From Sipunculus nudus (Eukaryota; Annelida; Sipuncula; Golfingiida; Sipunculidae), in the NCBI GenBank assembly GCA_026874595.1, contig CM049317.1:27498401-27562400 (forward strand): a stretch of 64,000 bases of DNA. The letters run 5' to 3'. The stretch's first letter is position 1, and every line of letters begins with the position of its first letter. The translations under genes and the position numbers were made by a program. Of this stretch, positions 13,560 to 24,880 are shown piece after piece. The notes under the pieces were generated by a model that saw nothing but the letters and a program-made list of their open reading frames with translations, was not told where the DNA came from and searched no databases.

Positions 13560-15060
13560 TGCCCAGACATTCCGATCTCCTGACCTGTCAGAGTTCAATA
13601 TATCAATCAGGTTGCAAAGTATACAGATTAATCAAGTCTGGTGGTGTGTATTTTCATGCACGTATAAAACCGGGCTGTTCCATACATGTAGCTCCCTTGA
13701 GGCAAAAAGTGGAACTAAATTCAGGTATCTGAGAGGTTTAACAATATGAAAACTCTAGTGCTATTGATACATGAAATTTAAGTACATTTTGTCTGTTAGA
13801 TGAAGATTGTTAACCCGACTTTACTATAAACTGTTTAGTGGCACCCCCTTTAAGTGCTCCAGTGCTCTATATATATGCCACTGTAATCTCAATTTAAAAT
13901 TTAGCATGCGCACAAGTGCGATTATACTTGTATAATGTTGAATTCCTGTGGGAAATAAAATATACGTGAAATGTAAGTTCAAGGTTAATATACCTTTTGC
14001 TTAAAAATACTTAAGAATATAACTGCGGAAACCAAAGGCTATCTCCATAGCTGTATATATATAAGGCAGCTATGAGCCGTAAGTTAAGCTCATGCTTTGT
14101 TCAATGAAAAAAAAAAGAATTACCACTGCCGCTTATGTATAAGGTGTTATCCCTCAGCTAGACAAAGTCAAATAAAACTTCATGGATATTAATAGGGTAA
14201 TATATATTAAGTTCAACTTGTCTGAATCATACTGTTCCATCTGATATATTTTTCAAGGAACTAGTTTTTTATAGGTCTAAGGCCAAAAGGTGATATGAGT
14301 TTTGTGGAGGACCGAAATCCAGTGGCAAATATATGTATCATAACCCTAATAATGGTACAATAATAACAATGGTATTTAGGTCCGCTAATATTTTTGTGTT
14401 ATGTAAACTGACTAAGGGTTGCTAGGGTTGTTTTTTTAAGAAAATGCATTGACATATCGTGCAAGAGGACACGGTCCACACAGAGTATGCATCCAATTGG
14501 GCTTATCTGTGTGGTTATGTGCTATCATGATATTTTATTGTGATACTTTGAGTGCCACGTGTTTCCGTCCAAAAATTCCAATCTGCTTACCTTAAATGGA
14601 TCATTCTATAAATCAGGGTACAAATTATATAGATAAAGTAAGTCTGATTATGTGTGTATTGATTCATGTATAAAACCGGGCTGTTCAATACCTGTAGCCC
14701 CCTTGAGGCAAAAAGGAGAACAAATTTCAGGGATCTGAGAGGTTCAACAATCTGACAATTCTAGTGTTACTGATCCATGGGATTCAAGGTCCGCTACTAT
14801 AGCTAGCAGTGTTATTTAAACTGACTAAGTGATGTAGGGGTTGTTTTTATAAGTAAATGCATTGGCATATCGTGCAATAGGACATGGTTCATACAAAGTA
14901 TGCGTCGAGTCGGGCTTATATGTGTGGTTATGTGCTATCGTGATTGTTTTTGTGTAATACTTTGAGTGCCACGTGTTACCGCCTAAAAATTCCAATCGTT
15001 GACCTAAGATGGCTCATTCTATAAATAAGGGTACAAAGTATATAGACAAATCAAGCGTAT
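13560..15060. repeat. 1.07-kb internal tandem array, copy 1 (middle unit deleted)
   Basis: The motif run ACAAAGTATA.AGA.AAATCA, TGTGT.TTGATGCA-like, AAACCGGGCTGTTC.ATAC and CCCTTGAGGCAAAA recurs near 13620, 14610 and, in part, 15030. The 14.58-14.99 kb unit is short by roughly 650 bp relative to its counterpart at 59.41-60.48 kb. Confidence 0.65.
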
Positions 15061-15368
15061 GTGGGTGTTTGTAAAGAAAAAGGCTAAACCGTGCTGCTAT
15101 ATATTCTCGAAACCCCGTGTAGCTGAATAATGATACTGTAATCTCATGTCTTTCAGTGCTTCCATTATCTGCCCAGATCAGCGTTCCTTTTCTATGACGG
15201 GTGATTTAGGGATATTTGAATAAACGATTTTAGGACGGCTTTACTGACTGTTTGAACACTGCCCGAGGTACCTCAAATGGCGCCCTGGCCACATGTTACG
15301 CTTGTTATATCAGAGACAACGTAATATGTAAGCTCTCTGTATCAGTGATATACATGAGTGTAACAACA

Positions 15369-15372
<4 letters not shown>

Positions 15373-15413
<41 letters not shown>

Positions 15414-15448
15414 GGAAAGTATATATATATATGTGTGTGTGTGTGTGT
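15373..15448. repeat. (AT)n with flanking (GT)n
   Basis: About 19 AT units, a short GGGGGAAAG interruption, then AT and GT units. The same arrangement is found at 60.88-60.98 kb in the duplicate. Confidence 0.95.
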
Positions 15449-15642
15449 GATGTAAATCTGTGTCATCAATTGTTCTATTGCGGTGAAGTATAATAATCCT
15501 CATAGTGCGCTGTATTATCAATGTAGCTTGCCCTTGGCTTATCTCATGAAAGCGAGTTGTGAATAACATCAGCTATTGTCTTACAGAATAATGTATAATT
15601 ATGCTATTATCGTTTGCGTTCTATAACCATAGCATGATAAAA

Positions 15643-15643
<1 letters not shown>

Positions 15644-15681
<38 letters not shown>
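15644..15681. repeat. (AT)n microsatellite
   Basis: About 19 uninterrupted AT units following an AGCATGATAA block that is also present before the tract at 61.19 kb. Confidence 0.95.
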
Positions 15682-15686
<5 letters not shown>

Positions 15687-16044
15687 TTATCCATATAAAA
15701 GGTCCAATTTGCTCTGGTACCATGCTGAGTATTGTATCATTTTCTTTTTGTTTTTTTGTTAACCCTACAACGCTCATCTGTTTTGACGCCTCGGTATGTT
15801 ATCTAAGTAGACATATTTATATCTTGGCAGATAACGTATATAGCCCCAATCACTTTCATTTGTTTTCATATAGATAAACAGTTATATATTTTCCCCATCC
15901 ACATATTCAATAAATGCATTTGTTGCATACAGTTCAGGATTTTGATGTCGGTTACCTTGTTAAATCAAGCATTGTTATTATGGACGAGAAAGAGGACCGT
16001 TGTACGATATATGCAAACGAGTGATTGAAGGAGATATATACAAA

Positions 16045-16060
16045 GGGGGGGGGGGGGGGG
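16045..16060. repeat. poly-G run of 16
   Basis: Sixteen consecutive G on the plus strand in otherwise AT-rich DNA. It is absent from the duplicate copy near 61.83 kb. It is prone to length error. Confidence 0.95.
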
Positions 16061-16337
16061 CTATTTAAATAAAGCTGATGAATATAGCTACTTTTTCTTA
16101 TGTCTTATGTTACTTTGGTCTGTTACTTGTCCGAATTGGGGACCCTTAAATCGATACTCCAAATGTTAAATCGAATAAGACGGCATACTTCCGTTCGAGC
16201 AGAAATAGGCTTATCATTCTTTTTTGTTCGATTATGATTTTTATTGGGTCTTTCTTTTCTTTTAAAGTTTTGTATATTGTTTTATAATTTCTATATTGCT
16301 CCGTGGTGAATAATATTTGAAATGATTAGGATGGGAT

Positions 16338-16612
16338 AAGGGCTGGAAGTATTACTCGAGTACGGGAGTCCGGTCAATACTAATCAAGTAGTTCCCAAGT
16401 ATTCTTTTGTGTGTACATGCATACCTGGATATAACAGCAGACTAACTTGCAGTCTATGTTTATTCATTAAATTGTAAGTGTTAGTAAAATTAACGAACTG
16501 ATTCAACTGATTTATATGGTTTCGTTTGATACATAGCGATTTGCCATGGCAATGAGAACTCGAGTCCGAGTTAAGAAATGCTTAAAGAGTACTCGGGTCA
16601 CTAGTTCAGCCT
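16338..16612. mobile_element. possible hAT-type MITE
   Basis: GGGCTGGAAGTATTACTCGA on the left resembles the reverse complement of the right end (AGGCTGAACTAGTGACCCGA), giving imperfect inverted termini about 270 bp apart. An 8-bp target duplication is not evident. The weak termini make this tentative. Confidence 0.25.
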
Positions 16613-18922
16613 TGGCATCCATATTTGAACCAGCGATGGCTTCTACGCGTCACGACACCATGACGATAGGACCTCGGATTAATAGCGCTGCATCTACTCC
16701 TGACGTTATCAGCTATAAAAGTTTATTTATAAAGATTTATGTGCAAAAGCACAGTGATTCGAGAAGCGGAAACGACTGTAGGGAAATAATTTGTTACACA
16801 TATTAACCGGTACTGGAAATTACAGCACATATGAAACACTTGCTGTGGTTATTATACTCGTTCAGTTTACACACCAGCATTGACAATAATATTAAATGGG
16901 TCAGCATTGTTTCCTCCAGTGTGTAAGTGGTGGTTATATATAAGAAGTATAATGCTAAAATGACCTTTTTTAGTTTACTAGCTGTCATTACTTCTGATGT
17001 AAAGCTTTTCCTGACAACAAAATCCGAATAATTTCCGAAATAAAAAAAAACATGCTTATTTAAAAGGATTATCCACTAAATAATCTGTCTGTGAAGTTCC
17101 AAAAGAACCAATGAACAAAAACCAATTTGCTGAGGAACTGACAGATCTTATACGATCTCATTGCTTATGGATTCGTTTGTTAACCACAGTTCAACGTGGC
17201 CTGACAAAACAAAACAAGACAATGTAATTTGTGTTAAACTTATACATGAAATACCATTTTACTCCCTTAATCATGTTACATAGGGCTTCACAAGTTACCT
17301 TGTCGTAGATCCATATTTTTTTTCCTAGACAATATTACTGCTTCTGCTATTTTTCATATGTGCCCAGACTATTGTAGATGTAAACATATTTTAAGGCACA
17401 AAACCTTGTAGCTGGTTCTTGAACTTGGTTTAAATGTGTATGAGTCGCTTTTCCGATGTTTGACTATTAAGGGTCTTACAACAGCTCATCTTTCCGTACG
17501 TTCTTACCCTAAGTAGCTATTCATTTTTATCCGGGATTACTGGTTTCTTTTTCTACATAAGTGAGCAAAAATAAGACAGGACATTTACACGATACGTTTT
17601 GCATAATTTTATATGTTACTACTGGAAAAAACGAGAAAAACTCAAAAGATAGAAAAATGAAAAATCCATATCCAAGCACATCTTAAGGCAAGCACATATT
17701 TCGTTATTAACAACATTACAATATAAACAATGAATGCTTGTACGATAGTTATGCTTAATATATCATAAACATTAACCTCATGCCGACCAAACAGACCGAT
17801 TCGTTAGGATCCTGCAGAGTCTTTTTCCTGAGAAATCGATCCATACAAAGTTGCCAACTTTGATACTTTGCGTGTTCAGCTCGCTACTGCAGCTTGTCTT
17901 CCAGCTCAGACATGTCATGCAATAAGGCATGGTAGTCGCGATCAATACATTCTGGAAGCCAGGGGACTTTGTATCACGCATATAATTCACGACAGGTCTC
18001 ATAAAAGTTATGAAATAATTAAAAAATGCATCATGTCTCTTTAACACTATATGTAATGTTCACATTTTATAAATTATTACATGCCAATACCTGATGTCTG
18101 TGGTGCAAACATTTACGTTATATTTCTTTTTTTTTTCTTTGAGAAGTCTGTTTATACGATCGGCATCTTTATTTCAAGCTTCACAGCTTACTTATTATCC
18201 ACATTATGCAGGATTATACATATTTTTCACAATGGTATGAGCTTTTCTGTTAGTCTTGTAGCAAAAATCGACAACATCCATCGCATAAAGAGGGGTCACT
18301 GATATTGAATGGGAGCAAAGATGTTGGTATCAGACAGTTAGTAAAACATATGGTTTCGAGTTTTGGTAGAGTCTGATCACAGTCTTGGTTCTTACGGTCT
18401 TGGTCAATGGTAGTGGTTCCCATGGCTACGGTTTCAGTCTGCGTGCTTTGATTGCATAAAACACCATTGATATAGGTAATATGTATGCCAACAAAACATA
18501 GTGTTTATACAATTTTTAAAAATTCCTTATGCTGCTGAAAAGGATATAAATTTGATGACCATGTTTCACACAATCAACGAAAGACAGTGTTGTTTGCTTC
18601 CACTGAAAGGCAAAGCGAGATCGCCATGCAGAATTTGTTGTTTTTCTCGTGAACTTCATTTGTGGTGTTTGATGCTGCATGAGAGGATTCATCTAATAGG
18701 TCTATTCACTCGTGCAAGATATATGTGCCTCTCTCGTGTGATAAATCCAAGTTCCGGGCCATCCGGACATGACGCCCCTGCGACATGTCCCAGAAAGGAC
18801 ATAATTTACTTACTCGACACGCATCACAAATATCAAACATTTCTTAAATATCAAACATGACTTAGTTTTTTTTTTATCAGTATGTATAATTGATTTTATT
18901 ACCGTACTTCGGGTGAGGAATT
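16613..18922. other. intergenic region 3' of receptor A
   Basis: No intact gene. At about 17780-18020 on the minus strand one frame reads ECIDRDYHALLHDMSELEDK and continues with two stops within about 80 codons. It looks like a degenerate coding fragment of unknown family. The final few hundred bases are probably the 3' UTR and flank of receptor A. Confidence 0.35.
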
Positions 18923-19247
18923 TTAATATACGAGACTATCTGAACCCGAGTCATCATATACAGAGCATGAGTTTAACTTGGATACGTAAACGCGTAGGTT
19001 CTCCGATGTTAGAGGTGAAATGTCCCTCATTGCCCGACGGTGAGTTTCACGTTTGTCTATTCCAAATTCTACCAACGGTTCTGAGAATGAAAGCATACTT
19101 CCCAGCTGACTCATTGTTGAATAGACACTTTCTGCACCACTCATGTCCGTATATATTTCTTCAATGTCGTCATCATTTGTCACCATGGAAACTTGTCGGT
19201 GAAAATGGAACGTGAAGTCGTTTGTAGGATGAGGAATGTTACCACGA
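18923..19247 (-). CDS. Receptor A exon 7: cytoplasmic tail with YTDM and YSTM
   Basis: The terminal exon encodes a 107-residue tail after acceptor TACACAG. An acidic stretch (TNDDDIEEI) leads into YTDMSGAESVYSTMSQLGS. The end is rich in Ser and Tyr (SVYDDSGSDSLVY, stop). The two YxxM motifs are ten residues apart. YxxM is the established p85/PI3-kinase SH2 consensus once phosphorylated; its use here is inferred. Nothing in the tail resembles an ITAM or a canonical ITIM. A possible AATAAA lies only about 23 nt past the stop, at 18895-18900. Confidence 0.75.
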
Positions 19248-22200
19248 CTGTGTACAAAGACATAAAAACGTACTTTAATGTCTGACTAAATTATACGACA
19301 GTCCTATAATTTTAACGCTTCATAGCAAATGACTTTTCAGGAAGCTGTACTCTCTCAGAAATATAAATATAAAAATAAGTAAAGATATATGAAATGGTAC
19401 ATAATTATTTTTCGTTTTCATGTGGCATTCTCCTCTATTAGGTATACAATGCTGGGGAAAGGTTTTGGTTCACAGTTAATGTACTGTATCTAAAACATAC
19501 CTGGCTGACCTATATCTACGGCACACCATGACACAGATGAATGTTATAACACATATGAATAAAACAGCGATTCCAGTGAGTTTTAGCACATCCTTCATTT
19601 TTCTTGGCACTGTAAAAGAAAGGAGATTCATCTGTGCCCATATTATTTTGATAATCATCTCTTTTAAGTATGTATATTTTACACATATGTAAGAAGGAGT
19701 TTGTATAAGACTTTTTGTTAACACTTTCGCTGCCTATGACGAGTATACTCGTCATATTTTGTTATTACCCCAGTGCCTATGACGGGTAATCTCGTCATGT
19801 TTTTATCGGCAATTTTCTCTTTAATTTATCAATAAACATCGTAGATGAGTAGAAGTTCATTTATCAATTCGTTTTGTGTCATGAAATTGAATAGTTTGTA
19901 ATTACTCAGTGTGCTTGATTTCTCAAAAGAAGGAAAGGTGTGGGTAGCCTGATAACATCCACGGCTCTCGTCCTTTGCCATGAAATAAGTTCATGACCCG
20001 CTGTAGGGAAAATGATTCCGTGAAGGAGTATTCCTTAGGATCAAACGAAAGCGAGGACCGCAAAAAAAGTGTCTAGTTTTATATTTGGGCATTTTTTGGC
20101 CACTTACTTTCTGCAAACCCGCTAGTGAGACTGAGGTGTGACATATCGCACCTTAGGTGTGAACTCGAGATAGCGAGGCGTTAGGTCGTCCGGGTTTATT
20201 GCCCCGCGAGGACAGGGTATTGCGCAATGAACAACAATATTTTTGCAATGAATAAATTTGAAAAGAACATTCAATTGCATTTATCTTAACACGTAATATA
20301 AGAATCATTAGGATTTTACAAAATGCATCTATAATGCTCGAGAGAAAAGTTGAAATCAAGAATATTGATTTTACAGAAAAAAAAATCATGTGACCAAGCA
20401 TCTATTTTATTGCACGTATCAGCTAGTTACAGGGATTTACATTAATACTTTTTACCTCTTATACAGACAAAGTGGTGACTGTTATTACAATTCACCGCTT
20501 CCCAAAACTTTGAACCATCTGACACTCTTTTAGTATAGCACAGCGGTTATTTTCCACAGTTTCCAGCCCAGATTTCCATTTAAAATTCCTAACAGGCACA
20601 TCTGTAAGATGACATGAGTTAACACAGAAAGAATTATGGTTTGAAAATCATTTTGCAATAAGGTTCGATTAATGTTACCCATACCTGATTAACAATGATG
20701 TACATGTATGGTTACCTTAAATAGGAAAATATTATTGTTCATGAATGATGTTTGTTGGTAATAAGTTATATGTGTTTTTGTAAGTTATGACAGTGATCCG
20801 CATACTTGTGTGCTCTGATGATGTACTTTCTGTGATGTTTATTTGTGTTCGTGGTTAATTAAAATAATGTCAATGTTGATATCTCAATGAACGACAGACT
20901 GTCCTTATAAAGGGTACGGTTACCTGTATTAGATGTTGTCCAAGTCCACTGGCTCTTTATCAGTCCAATCCAGTAATCGCGTCTTATATGAATAAGTAGC
21001 TTTTTGGCTGTTCCTAAATATTCTTCAGGCATTAGACTTCCATTCAGGCGATAACATTCCGAGGAAGCTGAGAACCACGTGGAACTCTCTGATCTTACAA
21101 GCAGATACCCTGACTCGACCCTGTGCCAATTATCTTGATAAAACCCTGTACAAGCTACAAAAATAACAACATTTTTACAGAGAATTTATTTAGATCTATG
21201 CTGTTATTTTTGTATGCCAGGGGTGTACTTGACTGATAATTGAAGAAAGTATCCTTTATATTCAGTCAGTAAATATTAAATTTTCTACATACCTTCTCAT
21301 AAAGTGACAATTTACTGCACGTTAATGAACGATACATCTGGTGTTTTCTGATTATACAATCTAAGGACTCCCGGAACATATGCCTTCGATTTCCCTTTCT
21401 ATCGTATAGTCAATAACATTTCCTTGGAGTTAAAATCCTCTTAGGAACTAGTTTAGCTATTTGACCTTTTGCTGTCGTATGAAGGTGTACCAGAATAAGC
21501 TACTCACACATCAGATGGCATATAAAGCCTGCTACGTTAGTGAAACATTCCAAAGCGTACAAAATTCCATTTCTCAGTGTACTGCACTGACCATGTGTCC
21601 TGTATGGCGTATGCGATGCTTTAAAGAATATAAACAACAGCAACTGAATAGATCATTTTATTCTTCCAATGCAAATATCTTTGGACTTTGCAATATGCAA
21701 ACTGCCCACTGTTATTTTAGAGACGGGATGGTCAATCACGTTTTATTGTACTAACCTCTTTACCAAGCTTTATGACCCATTTAGGTGACCTCTAAATGAA
21801 AAGGTTTTATATATTACAAATTACGGATTCCCCAACGTAATTCTGTTTCACGTCCACAATTGAAATGACACAAAAGCTTTTATTACTTCATGAGAATTGT
21901 GCCCTGTGAAGTATTTTAAGCAGAAACATACCAATTTTAGAAATGTACAGCCAAAACCAAAAATTATAGTCCATTCGTCTCATAGCGAGCCATGTCTCTT
22001 TAACCTTCACGTGTGAACTTCGGTCCTCAAGGAGAGAATCGTATGGAAGACTCGTGTTTAACTTCTTGCAATATACGGCCGCCGCTCTTTTAGACATGAC
22101 TGCAATACACACATTTTAAACAAATCTTGAATAATAGTTCTGTTAATATTAAATAATTTTCTTTAAACCAGAATAAATAACATTCCGTACATTGTACTGC

Positions 22201-22457
22201 CTTATGGATATCCTAAATCACTCTCGAAATTTCGAGTCTTTTAAATTATATGACATAGCTGTTGTAGGATTATAATCAACATGAACAATCTGAAAAGATA
22301 CCCGCAGATCCGATACCTGCAATATATCCAGGTATGTCTTTATATGTTCTTAATAATGGGAAAATATACCTTTTTCTGAAAAAAATATTTTTGTCTTTGA
22401 AGTCATCGTAAAAGGCATCAAAAGGAGAAATAAAACAGTTGCTCTGAGGCGTATCAT
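18923..22457 (-). CDS. Receptor A: two-CTLD type I membrane protein with YxxM tail, one frameshift
   Basis: The seven exons are 22457-22370 (signal), 22099-21932 and 21618-21508 (CTLD1), 21154-20924 and 20601-20456 (CTLD2), 19609-19501 (transmembrane) and 19247-18923 (tail, TAA stop). All junctions have GT and AG, and the phases agree. CTLD1 carries AAAVYCKKLN, ETWLAM.R.DYNFWFW and CSTLRNG...LECF...GFICHL. CTLD2 starts CTGFYQDNWHRV and contains WFSASSECYRLNG and DYWIGLIKSQW. Exon five is 146 nt, one base short: the frame changes near 20530-20540, between ENNRCA and YTKRVSDGSKFWEAVNC. Without that loss the protein would be about 392 residues. It is predicted to act at the cell surface, recognising a ligand through CTLDs and signalling through tail tyrosines. 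The ligand is unknown. It may be a pseudogene, or the frameshift may be a sequence error. Confidence 0.75.
19501..19609 (-). CDS. Receptor A exon 6: transmembrane segment
   Basis: This 109-nt exon begins after acceptor TTTACAG and ends at CCAG|GTATGT. It encodes PRKMKDVLKLTGIAVLFICV, then ITFICVMVCRRYRSAR: about 20 hydrophobic residues followed by the stop-transfer sequence CRRYRSAR. It joins directly to CTLD2 with no stalk. Receptor B has the same length, phases and final .RRY..AR. Confidence 0.8.
19718..19800 (+). mobile_element. possible piggyBac-like terminal region
   Basis: TTAACACTTTCGCTGCCTAT begins at a TTAA. It is followed by a perfect 16-bp palindrome (GACGAGTATACTCGTC), and a second copy of GCCTATGACGGGTAATCTCG lies about 40 bp on. 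TTAA insertion and subterminal repeats are usual for piggyBac elements. The opposite end was not found, so this may be a truncated MITE. It lies in the intron between exons 5 and 6 of receptor A. Confidence 0.35.
20456..20601 (-). CDS. Receptor A exon 5: second half of CTLD2, frameshifted
   Basis: The exon runs from acceptor TTACAG to donor AGAG|GTAAAA. It begins VPVRNFKWKSGLETVENNRC and must end SKFWEAVNCNNSHHFVCIR, but these two stretches lie in different frames, with one base missing near 20530-20540. Aligned with receptor B (CAVMT..., 21 residues from Cys to Asn) the spacing is exact if one base is restored. The Trp-Asn-Asp site reads WEA and there is no EPN or QPD, so calcium-dependent sugar binding is unlikely. 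Confidence 0.7.
22370..22457 (-). CDS. Receptor A exon 1: start codon and signal peptide
   Basis: ATG at 22457-22455 opens MIRLRATVLFLLLMPFTMTS followed by KTKIFFSEK, a basic n-region and a Leu/Phe-rich core typical of a secretion signal. The exon is 88 nt and ends SEK in phase 1 at G|GTATAT. It has the same length and phase as exon 1 of receptor B, including the KTK.....SEK end. This match, not the longer open frame around it, fixes the reading frame. Confidence 0.75.
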
Positions 22458-24660
22458 CGTATGTGAACCCTGTGTAAATATAGATGTTATTTATATATAA
22501 CCACCTCTTTAACTGATATTCAATCATTTAGAAATAGTAACCATATCATTCTTTATGTGTACAAGAATTAATTGAAAGGGCACAAACGCATACAAATGTA
22601 TACATTGATACATACACATATAAACATACATACATATACTAAATAGACCTAACCAGAGGGAATGATCTTATACAACATTAAATTTTCATTGACTCCGGTT
22701 TGGTAATTTGCTATTTGAATATCTCAGACAGTTACACGGTTGTGTTGTAATATGATACATTGGACAACGTTTTTAAAGTAAATCGAATTTTTGGTATTAA
22801 GGTAATATAACATTCATCATATACATACCTGTATAAGTAGAGAATAAACGAAAAGGCAATGAATTAGGTAAGCAATGTACTTTTGCGTAAAATACTCACA
22901 TACCCATCATATATTGGTGCTGCAAATCTTTAACAACGGGCAGCTAATATTTATGTGTTATCGTGTTCACAAATAATGTTATTATTCAAACGCTATTAAA
23001 ATCGTGGTATAACCACATAGACAACAAAAGGAAGGAAGCAACTTTATATGTTCTGATTGCTACAAATTATGATATGTAATAAAATACAAACACATGAAAC
23101 CGTTATGATGAATTGTGTATTTGAGATGATAAAACGGTATGTAGTTATATACACATTTAATTTTGCTAACAAGTAGCTATACGTTATTGAATTAATATTT
23201 TGCACGGAGCAGTAGAAGAATTATCCCTGGCCAGTTGTGGATAGAATAGTAAATTACATAAACCGAATATTCATTAGAGCTAAGTAAGGGAAAAGCCGTG
23301 GGAATTATCCATCTCAGATTGAGTTAAGCTTACGAATCATCCATCAGATTCCCATACCAATGATAATGTTGTTACATTATATGCATGAGCCATCTTGATA
23401 TGAGGTCTTAGTTTCGTGGTGTCTCCGGTGCACTAGGGGTATAACTAACTCATTCGTATAGTTATATTCGTATAATTACATATCATGGTATAACCTCGTG
23501 AAAGAAGATTCTAGAAATAGACTGATAACGTCAGTTGCATGTTGCTTGAAACTGAAAAGACGAGAATGGCAGTCCAGGCCACGGCGCCTGCAAGGGAAAG
23601 TCAGCTGAGTTCGTGGCTGTTGTGGTTTGGTTTTTCTTTTGTTAACTTTGTATATTAAAAAATGGCTCTGTAGATGGTTACGTTTAAGGCTGTGTCGACC
23701 GGGGCCATCGATCAATTGTGAGCGTTAGGCACTAGTGATGGTCATACCATAGTGTTAAGTTTCGTTTTGATGTTCACATACATATAATATAGGTTTGTTT
23801 GAAAATATATACAGTCATTTATCACTAAGAGACCAACTACTGGGGAAGTGGATCTTGTTAACCGTATTCCTTAAAACTACTATCTATTCAATCTCCCGCA
23901 TCAACCGGTACCAGGTATTCTACATGGTGAGCGGATGAAATGCCTTTTCGAATAAAGGCTATGAAATCTTTCACGTTGCCTTAAAACACCATATTATAAA
24001 GTACTGTTGCAACAAATTCATGTATCTTACAGAAATATTCAGGTTAAAACCTATTTTCATGTGGCGAGGATAAAGATTTACATAGTTTTGACAAGGGAGT
24101 AGGGTAGGGGGTGCGATATACACTCTTAGAAAAAGGGTTCTTCATGTTTTTTTTAAGAACTCGCAAGGTTCCGTTTAATACCAAGGTTACTCCTGGAAGC
24201 CTTTGCCATGTGTATAGGCTGCTCTCGGCACTACTGATTTTGTTGGTGGCGCTGAGGTTCCCGATGGAACCCGGAAAGACTACACCAAATATGCAAAAGA
24301 TATTCTTTACACATAGCAGAACATGTATGATACTAATCATCAGTAAACAAACCAAAGGATTACAGAATTCAAAAATCCATTCGTAAAAAGGGGTTATCTG
24401 TTTTTGCTGCCCAGAGTTCATATCATTGTGTTTTAGCCCTATGTATACGTGTAGGTCCTACATGCATCATTCTTAAATTGACAATGGCAGTCAGTAAATC
24501 GAAAAGATAAATATAGCCTACGTAGTTTCAAACAGCGAACCAGCGGTTAAGATTACACAGGCGCATTTTTAGATGTTGTTGATCGGATTTAGGTCGAATT
24601 TTGATTTAAATCAAAAATGAAGGTTTTATTATCTAGGAAATGTTATGTGTCTAAGTTTGC
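22458..24660. other. 5' flank of receptor A, otherwise intergenic
   Basis: No TATA-like or initiator element can be assigned with confidence upstream of the receptor A start. At 24110-24395 a block with CTTAGAAAAAGGGTTCTTCA and GGTTCCCGATGGAACCC resembles GGTTCTT-type MITEs, but no termini could be paired. Confidence 0.35.
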
Positions 24661-24665
24661 ATTTA

Positions 24666-24668
<3 letters not shown>

Positions 24669-24707
<39 letters not shown>

Positions 24708-24832
24708 CCACTTTTCTGTGTATACCCTTTCCATCTCTCTCTTTCTCTCTCTCTCTCTCTATATATATAAATATATATATATATATTGTTAAGTATTTAC
24801 TCATCAAACCACTTAATTACAATAACCTACTC

Positions 24833-24880
<48 letters not shown>
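24669..24880. repeat. compound (AT)n/(CT)n microsatellites
   Basis: An AT tract at 24669-24706, a CT tract at about 24735-24759 running into AT at 24760-24785, and a further AT tract at 24836-24878. Long open frames across these are artefacts. Confidence 0.95.

Larger units (their letters stand above)
10247..16225. repeat. segmental duplication, copy 1 (pairs with 54333-62005)
   Basis: Homology to 54333-62005 starts at AAATCGTTATTTGTCGGCT and persists through many shared blocks (ACACACACCCTG.GT, CTAGTGGAAG-like, GAGGCAAAA, TTTGAGTGCCACGTGTTACC). It ends near CTTCCGTTCGAGCA. The order and orientation are the same. Copy 1 lacks the SINE and a roughly 255-bp insertion present in copy 2, and has lost most of the middle unit of the internal 1.07-kb tandem. 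No conserved coding frame is seen, so it is probably non-coding. Confidence 0.85.

Noticed and set aside
17778-18047. Minus-strand frame with a protein-like alternative frame (DRDYHALLHDMSELEDKL)
   Set aside because: Two stops within about 80 codons and no recognisable domain. It is mentioned only as a possible degenerate fragment.
18501-18860. 119-codon plus-strand open frame, among the longest in the window
   Set aside because: No motif, splice context or paralogue. It lies just downstream of receptor A, on the opposite strand.
22276-22527. 83-codon minus-strand frame containing DDTPQSNCFISPFDAFYDDF
   Set aside because: It is the wrong frame over the receptor A signal exon. The frame starting MIRLRATV matches receptor B in length, phase and sequence.
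24044-24421. 125-codon minus-strand open frame
   Set aside because: It overlaps a block resembling GGTTCTT-type MITEs and has a near-equal frame on the other strand. There is no family resemblance.
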